From Psococerastis gibbosa (taxonomy: Eukaryota; Arthropoda; Insecta; Psocodea; Psocidae): a DNA stretch of 64,000 nt. Positions 12,001-22,920 of the stretch are shown piece after piece. The translations under genes and the position numbers were made by a program. Where the stretch lies: positions 34,621,464-34,685,463 of the forward strand of contig OZ020490.1 in the NCBI GenBank assembly GCA_963971405.1, read 5' to 3'. Below the pieces are notes generated by a model that was not told where the DNA came from, searched no databases, and saw only the letters and a program-made list of their open reading frames with translations. The first letter of the stretch is position 1; every line of letters begins with the position of its first letter.

Positions 12001-12992
12001 ATGCCATGGTTACGGGGGTTGTAATTTTTACCGACTCCTTAAGCTCCCTTCAATTACTAGCTAAACAACACCCTTCCAAAGCGGGTAATATCACGGTTGC
12101 CAGCATTCTAAAATTAGTTAATTTCATACAAGAGCAAATAAATATTCATTTCGTATGGGTCAAGGGGCATGCGGGGATTAAATTTAATGATGAAGTGGAT
12201 GCCCTTGCGAAACAAGGGGCTATCAGTGGACAGCGAATACAAGTACAAGTACCAAGGCAGGAGTACTTGCCCCATTTACAGATTTTTTACGTCCAGCAGT
12301 GGCATCTGGATTTTAAAACATCAGGGAAAGGGCAGTTTTACAAGACCTTTCAAATATACCCCCCTCGGAAGCCATGTTTTTTTTTTTTTTTTTTTTTTTT
12401 TTGAAACTAATAGACACCCCCAGGTCCATGTCAACCACTATTTGCCGGCTCAGGTCCAACCACGGACTAAGCCCGAGTTATCTTTACCAACCATTACGGC
12501 TAAGTTCAAACCCCTCATGCACTCACTGCGGAGGGGATTTCGGCGACTTCCAACACTTAATTTTGGAGTGCCCCAATTTTGCCACCCATCGAGAAATTTT
12601 TTTTGACAGTTTAATACCACTTATTACATCACCTTTGTAGTCAGAATGGCGTAGAGGTAACGACTCGGACTATCATCCAGAAGGTGACTGGTTCGAGTCC
12701 CACCCGAATGCCAAAATTTTCTAGTGGTACAATTATTTATCTTCTGACTACCATGCTTCGGAGGGCATGTAAAGCCGGCGGTCCCGGCAGTCTTCCCTGA
12801 CTGTCGATAGGTTAAACAGGAGGCTGTTGATGCAACCTGAAAACTCCTGTACCACGGGTAGTACCACCCCGACACGAATTTACTTTACTTTACTTTTTTA
12901 CATCACCTTTCAATTATCAACAGATTTTAAGCAGTTATGAGTTATTCCATTTACTCCACAATTTCATACAAACTTGTTCCATATCCGTCTAG
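9010..12992 (+). pseudogene. LINE ORF2: endonuclease, reverse transcriptase, RNase H (broken)
   Basis: The replication protein of the LINE. An AP-endonuclease start (LQWNSRSLIPKLTDLEHLL, then TETWL) is visible from about 9012. A G run near 9186 shifts the frame, and the main frame then continues with GDFNVH, GSDHYP, the reverse transcriptase (GLPQGGILSP, QYADD) and RNase H (FTDGSKQHGG, AELSGI, VKGHAG). In RT motif A the expected Asp is Gly (LFLGFTRAYDWV). A run of about 25 T at 12378-12402 shifts the frame again before a C-terminal CTHCGGDFGDFQHLILEC zinc motif. A SINE (12637-12897) replaces the last residues; reading across its target duplication, the original stop is at 12990-12992. Confidence 0.88.
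12637..12897 (+). mobile_element. tRNA-derived SINE-B
   Basis: The head resembles a tRNA gene with an A box (TGGCGTAGAGGTAACG) and a B box (GGTTCGAGTCCC), the pol III promoter elements. A core follows (CCATGCTTCGGAGGGCATGT, then AAGCCGGCGGTCC), then a (tttac)n tail. A perfect 13-bp duplication, TTACATCACCTTT, flanks it at 12624-12636 and 12898-12910. The core recurs at about 32480-32600, 40490-40570, 42578-42650 and 56690-56790, sometimes without a recognisable tRNA head. Confidence 0.85.
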
Positions 12993-13104
12993 CATACACC
13001 AAACTAATATAAATAAAACAAATAAATTAACTCCATAGCCATATACATCAAAACCTGAGCATGGCCGAATGATGTAATCAAGGCAAAAAAAAAAAAAAAA
13101 AAAA

Positions 13105-15358
13105 AAGCATTGCTTTAATGATCTCCTTGCCGACAAACGTTTTCCCACAGCCCGGAGGCCCCTGAATAAGGGAAAATCTATTTTTTAAAGACGTTGTGGC
13201 TGCCATCTTTTGGCTAACGTCTATTTTTGAACTGCTTTGAAGGTCTGATTCGGAAAATTGCAAGGGGGAAGCTTGCGGTTCAAGGGATTTCAGCAATATT
13301 TCAGAATCAAATGAAAAATTGGTCATGCTTTGGAGTCTAGTAAGGACTGGGCAAAACGCGTTATAATATGTAGGGCTCTCCACCATCACGCCTGATTGGC
13401 ATGACATCAATTGCTGGAATGCTAAAACAAGCAAATCGGCCGTGGGCATGCCATCCTTATCCTTTCCGCTTGTGTCAGCATAATTACTACCAACCCCGAC
13501 CAACATAACCGAAATCTGAGAGCTGTTTTCCTCGACAGAATGAACTGTTGCCCAAATTGGGTTTAAAAAGCTCGTATTTGAGTCAATGCACAGCAGGTTT
13601 CCGTACATAAGATTGGTCTGTGACTTATGTGGCTTGTAATGAACTTTCACTACAATAGTGCCTTCGGAAATGGCGTAACCGACAACTTTAACGTTGTGAT
13701 GAACGTATTGAGGATTCGAAAATTGTATTCGAACCCTTGCGATTCTGTCTCGAATAGAAGCGAAGGTTTCTTCCCTTAATAGTCTGAAATGAACGCTTAG
13801 AAATTCTTCGCACGAGTCCCAAGGGCCATCGATACGATTTTGCACCAGATGTGACTCTAGTTGAAGCAAATTCTGCACAGCCGTGTCATTTGATGCTAAA
13901 GATGCAGTGACAAGTGTATTTATTACACCGACTAGTTCTTCTTTCATTGGGATGAGCGGAAGTTCGCGGAAGCTCTGAACAGCAAGTGACTGTGCCTGGA
14001 AGTTACACACTTTTGAGCAATTATCTAACAAGTCTAGGAGACCTTCTGAGTCTTCAAAATAGCAACCTCTTAGTAAATGGCGTACGGGCTCAAGGTTCCT
14101 AGTAGTAAGAACTAATAACTTAATGAGGCGTTTAATGGTAGGGCGTTCTTCATCCGTGTAATCTTGGGCCAAACGCATAAGAAATGTGCTTTCTTTCGAG
14201 GCAATAAGTTCAAGAATTTCCTGAAAGCGAAGCTGATGATTCCTTTCTCCAAAAGAAATTGATTCCTTTTCGGGAGGTAGAATTTTGGTCATAACCAAGC
14301 CCACCGTTTTGTGATCCAAATTTTGGGCTTGGCTCAGCATAGACGATGAGAAGAACGGTCTCCATGAAAAATAAAGTTTTTCAATGACTTGTTGGTGATT
14401 CAAGTCATGTGACAATGTTTCAAACGCTTTCAAAACTTCATTTGACGAAAGTTTCATGTACACGTGTGGCCTTGCCCATAGAACTGTTATACCATCGGAA
14501 TAATTATTCACTTTGATTCCCAGGAGAAATCTGGTAAAATTGGCAATGATGGGCACAGACTGGTCGGAAAGATGACGGAGACAACAACTCACATATTCAT
14601 TTATGTAAGGGCCTTCTTCAATCTTAATTCTGAACGTACCATCGGTACTTTTTACAACAAGGCCAAGAACATTGGAACGAAATTTATCTTTTTGGAGCCC
14701 TTTTGTACTAAAGGGGGTGTTACGAGCCTGGCTAGTATTTGAAGGCCGGGGTTTTGGTGCTGTTTGGGGCTGCGGCAGAGTTTGATTGCCACTTGCATCT
14801 GGCTCCTTTAACGTGGTTGCAGAATCATGAGAGGTTTGATTATTACTTTTTTGTGAACTATGATTTTTTTGACAGAGAGACTCGAGCGATTTTTTCGATT
14901 TAGCCTGTTGATAGTTGCTTTTTGGGGGTGGCGTACTTGAGGCAATCGCGGGACTCCCCTGCGTTTGAATTATTTTCAAGGGCCGCGTTTGTTTTGGACG
15001 TAAGGGCTTACCAAACCTTTTGAGTTTAGTCTGTGGACTGTTCGCATGTGTTTTCGGCTGAACTGAGGAAGAGTTTTGTGTTGAATGATGTTTGGTAATC
15101 CTTTGGTATTTGACGTGAGGTGACTTCACCTTCAACGAGATTTTGGGTTTGGTCCGTGGCCGCTGCTGCGACGCGGACATTCGTGCATACGTGTATGCGC
15201 TAATTACAGTTTTCTCGGTCGTAATTGAACTCTTGTCAGATGGGCTATCTATTACTGGATTGGAATTTGCAGCAGACGTACTTTGCGTTGTAGCAGACGA
15301 GCCTCCACTATGTGTTCGGTGTGCGTTTGCATCCAAATGTGCGCTCGCACCTTCTGAA
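13105..15358 (-). pseudogene. Helicase-PARP copy 2, 5' part (broken)
   Basis: The N-terminal half of copy 2, reading leftward until the LINE poly(A) tail interrupts it after Walker A (GPPGCGKTFVGKEIIKAML). It matches copy 1 from about 14710 onward: a conserved region with SVPIIANFTRFLLG and WARP, an alpha-helical region with HFRLLREE, then the helicase. The first 200 or so residues are Ser/Thr/Pro/Lys-rich and diverge strongly from copy 1. The minus-strand sequence TTTCCTTTCAG at 15359-15369 looks like a splice acceptor, with the same phase and a similar first residue pair (S-S-E) as copy 1, so the parent gene also had an upstream exon. I could not find that exon. Confidence 0.9.
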
Positions 15359-15584
15359 CTGAAAGGAAACAATTCATGGATATGTATGTATTAAATAATA
15401 TTTAAACGTCTAAACAACAGACCTATCCCATTTCCTATACATTTTTATTTTATTTTATTGGGGTACAGGTGTTACAACAGAGTATCTACATCACTTCCTC
15501 TCGAGGCCTATCTCCATCAGGAGAGCCAGGACCTTGAGGGGATTTACAAGCGGTAGGTTTCAAGCATGCTGCTCTTCTTCCTAA

Positions 15585-15659
15585 GGCGCTTATTCCACCT
15601 TACGTCAATAGTCAATACCACATTTACTATTGACTATTGACGTAGGTGGAATATGCGCC
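15585..15659. mobile_element. Harbinger-type palindromic MITE (75 bp)
   Basis: A foldback of GGCGCTTATTCCACC and its complement, with TAA on the left and TAT on the right. Its interior 'gtcaataccacatttactat' is shared with 2128-2194. It lies just upstream of the broken helicase-PARP gene. Confidence 0.7.
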
Positions 15660-16767
15660 TATACATTAGTTATGGTGGCAATTGAAACCATCTAGACAAA
15701 ATTCGCCAGCTGTCCCCCTACTTTCAAGCGTCAAAATAAACGCCATTTTGAAAGAAAGATATAGGAAATTGTCTTCATTATCCACTCTTACAATTACCAT
15801 ATTAACACAGTGGTTCCCAAACTGTGCACCGCTTGACAACTCGCTTGGGGCACCGCGGCGCCATGGGACAAATTTAATTTCATTTTAGAATTTAGACTAG
15901 GCAAAACATAAATAAACGACAATTTAAAAATATAAAAGTATTTTTTTTTTTCTCTTAAAATTGAAACAATTTCATTTTCCCGCCAGAGGTTATTTTTTAT
16001 TGTTAATTTTGCACCCTTGTCGAGTAAAAAACTAAGCTGACGAATGATGAAACCAAATATCGATAACCTGAAAACTAGAGGCGGACTCAGCGACCGGCAC
16101 TGCGGGCCTCTAAAATCCAAGTGTTACTGCACTCAAGATACGTAAAACCCCACTATTTCAGCCTAATTCCCAAAAAATTTCACCCGGGGCCCCCCTTGTT
16201 CACAATTATATTAATTCCCTGTCAAATATAAGCCTTATTGCTCTATGCATAAAATTTCATCCCAATTTTTCAAATTTTTTCACCCGGAGGAGACCCCAGG
16301 ACCCCCTTCCCTCGCAATTATATTATTTGCCTGTAAAATCTCAAAGCTACTGCTATCACAATGCGTAAAATAAAACTATTTCAGGTCTGGTTTCTCTTAA
16401 CTACTCCCCCGTGGGAGAGCTGTCGAAGATGCGACATTTTAGTCCATCGAACCGGATAATTTTGATCCCACCGAACCGTATGATTTGGACTTGATTTTCG
16501 TGTTTGCGGAATCATAAGCCTCCGTTGCAGTTTGAAGGAAACCGCGAGCCCCGTATAGTCTATGAGGTTTGGGGGCTACTTACTGTATTTTACTTATTGT
16601 TATGCCTCATATTTATTTCACATTTCGGTGATTTAATTTACGGTTTTGTTTGTTGTTTTTTTTTGCTCTCAATTAGAGGCGAATAAATCCTCATATATTT
16701 TATTGAAAATTTGAGGAAGTTTCGTTTCATTCACTGTTAAGTCACAATTCGTGGCTTACACTGTATA
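15660..16767. other. Decayed DNA-transposon sequence
   Basis: No gene is supported. A hAT-like terminus, CAGTGGTTCCCAAACTGTG, begins at 15811. From about 16083 the text (GAGGCGGACTCAGCGACC, 'cgtaaaaccccactattt', 'cacccggggcccccc') matches, inverted, the sequence at 20950-21240 and related blocks at 19500-19900 and 56900-57290. These are old copies of one non-autonomous family; the right end was not found. Confidence 0.5.
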
Positions 16768-16775
16768 CAGTACTG

Positions 16776-17067
16776 TAGAGGCGAAAAGTTTTAGAATGAT
16801 GGCGAGGGCAAAACTAAGTAGACCTTATGACGTCATCGGGCAGGATAAGGAAAAATTGAAAATATAAGAGCAAAATAGTAGGGGTTTACGCATTTTAATA
16901 GTAGTAAAGTATACCTGTAGATTTTACAAAGCCAAAAAATGAATGCCTATGCTCATATTGCTGCAAAGAGGACCATGAAGTATGAACCACGTCTTACTAT
17001 GCTCGAGGCTGGGGGGGGGGGCAAGGTCCAACTTGCCACCCCCCCCCCCCCTAACTTTACGCCCCTG
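16776..17067. mobile_element. hAT-type MITE with G/C runs, copy 2
   Basis: A 292-bp element with termini TAGAGGCG and CGCCCCTG and an internal G run facing a C run near its right end. The flanking 8-mers CAGTACTG (16768-16775) and CAGTACAG (17068-17075) differ by one base. It is homologous, in inverse orientation, to 47447-47733. Confidence 0.75.
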
Positions 17068-17959
17068 CAGTACAGTATTTCACACTTGGTGATTTATTTT
17101 ACTGTTTGGTTTGGTTTTTTGCTCTCAATTGGAGGCAAATAAATCCTCATATTTATTGATAACTTGAGGAAGTTTCGTTTCATTCACTTTTGCTGACTTA
17201 TACTGTATACAGTACTGTATATCACATTTGGTGATTTATTGCCTTCCAATTTATACGTAGTATAAGGAAAGCTATTTGTGATAGTCGGATAGTCGAAATT
17301 TTCGATTCCGAGATTTCAACGGATTTACACGTTTTGAGGGCCCAGGAACCCAAAAAAGTGTTTTTTTTTTACGAAATGTCTGTCTGTCTGTTCATTGATT
17401 TCCGGGCAAACTACTCGGTCAATTTTGATGAAATTTGTCATGTAGGTTTACAAAAATCATACCTCGGGAGCATTTATTTAATTCGGGCTAACTCAATTTG
17501 GGGGGGGGGGGGTTATTCTCAAAAAAATCCAAAAAAACGTCAAAAAAATCATTATTATTTCTCAAAAAGGGCTCCAACGATTTCTATTATATGCACATAT
17601 ATTGTAGCCCTTATTAATGTTAATAAAATGCGGTGGGTCGCTTGCCCCTTGATAGTTAGCTTCTAGGGGTAAAAAAATAAAAATAACTAAATTTTAATGA
17701 AAAATGACTAAAAAATAATTTTGCTGGGAAACGTTTTTATCGATGATTTCTACCTTCAGGCATGTTTTAGATGTTAAATTGAGTAACGAAACCGGACAGG
17801 TTGCTTTCCCAAAAAATATTTGGTTTTGTGCAAAAATTTTTTTAGAAAAAATGATAGAAAATTCACCCTCAAATGCATTGCGGGCCCTGCCATTAATACT
17901 GTGTGGTCTGACCTATCTAGAATTTATCTCACCTCCAGTGACGTCAGGCGGATAATCCC

Positions 17960-18084
17960 CCCCCCCCCCGAAATTTACCAAATTTAACCATAGGCAAATT
18001 ATTTACCATGAAATTACTCACTTTTTATATCTACTAATTGATAAATTGGGGAGCATGTTCGAGTAAACTCGGACCGGTTCTTTT
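17960..18084 (+). repeat. Dispersed repeat with GTTCGAGTAAACTCGGACC core, copy a
   Basis: Ends with GCATGTTCGAGTAAACTCGG plus ACCGGTTCTTTT at 18053-18084. The same core occurs at 22318-22349 (identical) and 38745-38776 (two or three changes). The upstream region ('accataggcaaattatttacc', 'tactaattgataaa') is shared with 38641-38744. The core contains a small hairpin, CGAGT/ACTCG. Element type unknown. Confidence 0.6.
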
Positions 18085-18570
18085 ACTGTTTGGTTTGGGT
18101 TTTTTGCTTTCAATTGGAGGCAAATGTACTTCATATTTGGTGATTTATTTTATTGTTTTGTTCAAGTATTGCTCTCAATTGGAGGCAGAACAAATTTCTA
18201 ATTTATTTGATTATTTGAGGAAGTTTCGTTTTCATTTGCCTGGTCACAATTGGTGACTGTGGAGTTTTCACAATTTGGTGAAACATTCAAATTGGAGACA
18301 AACTACTGTACGTATATCATCCCTGAGAATTTGAAGCTCTTGGTTTGATTAACCTGACTATTCCTTTCTAGTTAGGTAACATGAGGTTACTCATTTAGAG
18401 AATACCATTGTGTAGGCTAATCAAATTCAACATATTGTATGTTGCGGTAGAGAATTCGTTCTATACAGTAGATGGGCTATACATTAGTATACTGTATACA
18501 GTATACATTGTTTGACTCTATTATTTGAATATAGAGATACTGTACGTGACGAATAGCGCTTGGCTAGCCC

Positions 18571-18954
18571 GTTAACGACATTTGTTATAGCCTGATTTCG
18601 TTGGAAATAAGGAGCCAGCCAGTTGAGGGCGGCTATAAGGCATTTTTTGTGGTGACTCATAAGTTAAATCCTGAAAACCCAGAAATGAGCAATTCTTGCA
18701 GTTATTTGTTGACGCAGAGCGACACCCTTGTAGCTAGCATCGAGAAGTTAACGGATATTTTGATCTTAAGAGCCAATGACGCATGCCTAATTAAAGCAAA
18801 GTCAACGAGGCGTGAACGTCTAGAGCTCGAATTTGGGGAGGCTCAGAAAGACATTTTGGTCTATAATGACTCTGCTTCTCATAAAAAGCAGATTTCATTC
18901 AATGCAGAGCAAAACAAAGTTGATGATCTCTTGGATCAGTCTCGCTTTTTTTAA
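18571..18954 (+). CDS. Orphan open frame, possible exon, unknown function
   Basis: An open frame of about 127 codons with a protein-like mix of residues, unlike the simple-sequence frames around it. It includes GGYKAFFVVTHKLNPENPEM, a charged region KSTRRERLELEFGEAQKD and an end KVDDLLDQSRFF followed by TAA. No ATG opens the full frame. A possible splice acceptor (TTGTTATAG) lies near 18590, so it could be a last exon or a decayed transposon ORF. I recognise no domain. Neighbouring sequence is repetitive and no partner exon was identified. Confidence 0.3.
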   Translation, partial: VNDICYSLISLEIRSQPVEGGYKAFFVVTHKLNPENPEMSNSCSYLLTQSDTLVASIEKLTDILILRANDACLIKAKSTRRERLELEFGEAQKDILVYNDSASHKKQISFNAEQNKVDDLLDQSRFF

Positions 18955-19365
18955 ATAAGGAAAATTTAACAGGTTGTGTCTGTTTTCAATGTTATCCAGC
19001 AACTGACGTATTATTGTAGTTAAAAAAAGAAAAAAAACTGTGATTTAGGTAGGCTATAGTCCTCTTATTCGACTTAAATACTCTAGAACACCAAAACATG
19101 TACCTACCTCTCTGTTGAATTCATTATTTATATATATTCAGCCACTCAGAGAATGTATTGGCATATCAGCAAATCGACATACGAATTTTTCTGTATCCAA
19201 GGTCGAGGGTATAATGAGCTTTGTTCTCACTCCTTGGGCAATCAAATGGAATGCCACAATTTCTTATTTCTCCTTTTCTCTCGATACTTTTGTACAAATT
19301 GGTAGCCGTAAAACTCTCAACTAAAATAAACAATATAACTAAGTGAGAGTGGCACCTAACATAGG

Positions 19366-19913
19366 CCAATGGCTGGTCCAAAGGGGGGGGGGGCATGCCC
19401 CGAGAAAATTTAGCGTACACTACGTAAAATAGGACATTCTAAACAAAAACCTTAGTTTGGTAACATGAATATGTTTTCCATGTTTAAATTATAAATTTTC
19501 CTGCTGTACAAAATCGTAAGACCCCGGTATTTTGAACTTAAATTTTCAAATTTTTCCCCCGTGAGAGACCCTATTTCCAGCAATTTGAATATGCATTTAA
19601 GCATTCCTTATTTCTAAGCTTTAAAAAATGAATACTTTACTGCTGTTAAAATCCGTAAAACCCCAAACTATTTTGCCCGTATTTTTTCAAATTTTTCTCC
19701 CGGTGGAACCTCCGGACCTCTCATTGGTACCTATCTGCATCGGGCGTATGGGTTTTTCAAGTAATGCAAATGTAAATTAATGTGCCTTGTTTCGCTAACA
19801 AACACACCAATTGTACAATCGCTATAAAGATTAATTTGTCTTCTTACTTCGTAGGCTACACCCACTTTTCCCCCGTGGCCCCCTACGAAAATCTGTCTTG
19901 GACCAGCCCTTGG
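19366..19913. mobile_element. Inverted-repeat element with G run
   Basis: Ends CCAATGGCTGGTCCAAAG and (reverse complement of the right end) CCAAGGGCTGGTCCAAGA, about 550 bp apart, with a run of 12 G just inside the left end. The interior contains the 'cgtaaaacccc' and 'cccggtggaacct' blocks shared with the other decayed elements. No convincing target duplication was found. Confidence 0.6.
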
Positions 19914-19919
19914 CTATAC

Positions 19920-22554
19920 TCACTATAGAGGACAACCAACAAATCCTGTTGCAAAGACGCAGACGGCTCAGCATAGATTACGCAGAGTCCACTAAAATAT
20001 GGCCTAATGTTGCATTCGTTGTGAGTTCCAACGCAGGGTAATAATGTAAGGAAGAGAGTACATTTTTCTAGACAGGGTCGCGCTAAAGAACACGATGCAT
20101 CCCTTCTGTGTGACGCATCTGCACTACAATATGTATTATGTGTATCATATAAAAACACTCTTATCATGTCTCACACATTTTCTCATGAAGTAGTAATATA
20201 CAACAAAACTCACCGTTATACTCCCCTTAAAGCCTTTTAAAATAGCGCAGTTAATCCAAAAACCAAGAAATTTAGTTGTAAACTGGAAACTTTTAGTACA
20301 CAGACAAATGAACACAAATTTCTGAATACTGAGTCAGAATGACGTAAATAAAAATGGCGTCTTGAGTTTGCCCAATAGACAGTTTGCCACCCACCATTAT
20401 TCAAAAATAATTTAAAATCTTTGTAGGCTTAGCCTATTTGCCCTAGTTTAAAAAGAGAGATATATTTAATTGAATAGGCTATACTAATAAATGTATAGGT
20501 TATTAAAATACAAAATTACATTAAAGTTACCGACAAAATAGCATTATAAGTACAGTAAATAAACGAAAATCTACAGTCTACTAGTCACCAACACCATTAT
20601 AAAGTTATTGGCTTGAAGCATTTAATAAACATTTGTTTGTTCTTCTGTGATAACTTAGTGCGATTTGTAAGTTACAAATTGTAACACACATAACAGAAGA
20701 TAAAAGTTTTTATAAGAAAATCATTTATAGGCTTCTGGACTGGATATATTCTTGAATAGGCTATATTTTAATATAATATTACTTAATAGTTAATGGTATG
20801 ATGTGGCAATACCTTACGGAAGACAAAATTATAATCCCTCAATTCATTAAATTTATTATAAGTTTTTATTTTTCTACTTTTAAATTACTACATAAGTAGA
20901 CTTGTGCCTATTACACAAAAGGGCGGCATGTAAACTGCAACCTGCAGACTTGAAATAGTTTGATTTTACGCATTTTGATAGCAGTAACTTTGAGAGTTTA
21001 CAGGCAATTAATATAATTGCGAACTGAAATATTGGGGCATTTTGAGAGGAATAAGGTATATAAATTACAAGGAATTAATATAATTGTGAACAGGGGGGCC
21101 GGAGGTCTCCTCCGGGAGAAAATGTTTGAAAAATAGGGCTGAAATAGTGGAGTTTTACGCACTTTGAGTGCAGTAACACTTAGATTTTAGAGGCAAAGAA
21201 TATAACTGTCTTCCAAAGGGGTCGCTTCGTCCGCCTCTGGTACAAACTCCTCTAAAATTCATAAATCTACCAGCAAAACAAAAGAAAAACACATAATTTC
21301 CCACTAATTTTTCAAAACTTTTAATTTTTTTATATTTCTATCCGAAAAAAACTCGTTTGGGGGGGGGGGCGGAATTTTAAACATTTTATGGGGGGGGGGG
21401 GGCGGGGGCCTGTGCCCCAAGTGCCCATGGGTTAATCCGGCACTGAATGACAATGAATGACAGAACTACCTGATTTTGACGATACTCTGACGATTTTATT
21501 TTATACTTTACATGTATTGTATATAATTTAAAGGAAATATATATTGTATTGTATTGTAGAAAATGAGCACCCCAAAATTTGTTGTTTTTTATTTTTTTAT
21601 TTAATTAACAAAGCAAGTCATTAAAGATTTGGCTCATAGAATAAGTTGTTGAAGACTACTTCATGCATCATATACCTAATAGGAAACATTAAATATTTGG
21701 TAGCCTACTTTAGTTCTTCCATAAATACCAGAACAAACAGGACAGGACTAAAATTTCGCGTATTCTGGGATTTTTGGAAGAACTACAAAACCGAAAAGTA
21801 AAAACACCTGTCTTCGTCTATCACACGAGACATATTCTCTGATCTCTTTGTCATACGGTCACCTTCGCATTAAAATTTCATTTTTTTAAATTCGGCAACC
21901 CTCATTCCGGACAGGATTTTTGCATTTTGCAGGCAACCCTACATCATCGTATTCGCAATAAAACTGCGCTTATTTCTATGTTTAATTCATCCAATAAACA
22001 AGTAAGTGTAGATACCCATATTTTTAGTACGCGTTTAAACCTTGGCAACCCTATGTATGGCCAAGAAAAATATAGGCAACCCTACGTTTTCATACTCTAT
22101 AGACTTAGTACTTATGGCTAGTGTAATTTTTTTTCGATAAACACATCGGTGAAAATTCGACAAAAAAGTGATTTTTGAATTTTTAATTAATGGTAGCCAG
22201 GATTTTTCCAGGCAACCCATTATTTTTATGATTTTTAGCCTACTAAATTGCTTAAAAAACCATTTTCATCCAATATGTTTATGTTATGTTTATATCTACT
22301 AATTTATAAATTGGAAAGCATGTTCGAGTAAACTCGGACCGGTTCTTTTCAACAATTGATCATTGTAAGTTTGCCCGGCGTCTTTTAATTTTATAATCAA
22401 CAAGAAGTTTTGTGATTGAAACTACGAAAATTGAAACGGAGAATGAGTAAAACAAAAATCTCAAATCAACTTTGAAATAAAATTGACCCGCCATACCTAC
22501 CTTTGAGCCTTCGCCGAAATATTCAGTTTGTCTTTAATCATTTATTATAAATGC
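19920..22554. other. Gene-free repeat-rich stretch
   Basis: Contains a decayed member of the G/C-run family (about 20950-21240, ending CCGCCTCTG) and a second terminus AATCCGGCACTG at about 21430 preceded by two G runs. The repeat core GCATGTTCGAGTAAACTCGG lies at 22318-22337. 'Gggcaaccct' or 'ggcaaccc' recurs near 21895, 21930, 22040, 22075 and 22213. No coding region is supported. Confidence 0.5.
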
Positions 22555-22564
22555 AGGAGACCTG

Positions 22565-22920
22565 TTGTTGTTTCTAACGCCTGCTTTCAGCATTTCTGCT
22601 TTAAGCAACCCTGTCAGCCTGGCGGGGGGAGTGAGTCTGTTTATTAACTTGAGGCACCCTAAGGGCAGACTCTTTCACCTCGAGGAAAGGGGAGTTGACT
22701 AACAGGGTGGACCTCCTGATTATAGTGGATTCCGAACCACTTGGGGAACATGGTAAAGTCACACGATTAAATCGGAGGTGACCAGGACTTGACTTATACT
22801 GCCTAAGCGCGTTATCATGTCCCACCATGTTCCCCTGCCAACGCTGTGCACACTACCAAGTTGCCGCAATTTGAAACATGCTCTGCTCTAATGGAATCAA
22901 CATGGTAAGGCCGTTGGCGA
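22565..22920 (-). mobile_element. SINE-A copy 3
   Basis: A full-length copy on the minus strand, flanked by a perfect 10-bp repeat AGGAGACCTG at 22555-22564 and 22921-22930. It is very similar to copies 1 and 2, with both long stem arms (GGGGAACATGGT and complement) intact. Confidence 0.88.

Larger units (their letters stand above)
6505..13104 (+). mobile_element. I/Jockey-type LINE with RNase H, inserted in helicase-PARP copy 2
   Basis: A nearly full-length non-LTR retrotransposon. It has a 5' UTR, an ORF1 with three zinc knuckles, an ORF2 with endonuclease, reverse transcriptase, RNase H and a terminal C/H zinc motif, a 3' UTR and a poly(A) tail (about 13085-13104). A 9-bp target duplication, AAGCATTGC, flanks it at 6496-6504 and 13105-13113. 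Removing the element and one repeat restores the reading context between Walker A and motif Ia of the helicase. Two SINEs are nested inside (7328-7673 and 12637-12897). ORF2 with RNase H points to the I or a related clade. Frameshifts and a changed catalytic residue show that this copy is dead. Confidence 0.93.
16585..18300. repeat. Tandemly repeated AT-rich block, three partial units
   Basis: A block containing 'gctctcaattggaggcaaat', 'ttgaggaagtttcgtttcat' and 'actgtatacagtactgta' occurs at about 16600-16775, 17080-17225 and 18090-18260. The spacing and order suggest local duplication followed by transposon insertion: the element at 16776-17067 separates units one and two. No coding capacity is seen. 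Confidence 0.6.

Noticed and set aside
12641..12715. Possible tRNA gene with clear A and B boxes
   Set aside because: It is the head of a SINE with a tail and a 13-bp target duplication. The anticodon arm pairs poorly and there is no proper acceptor stem.
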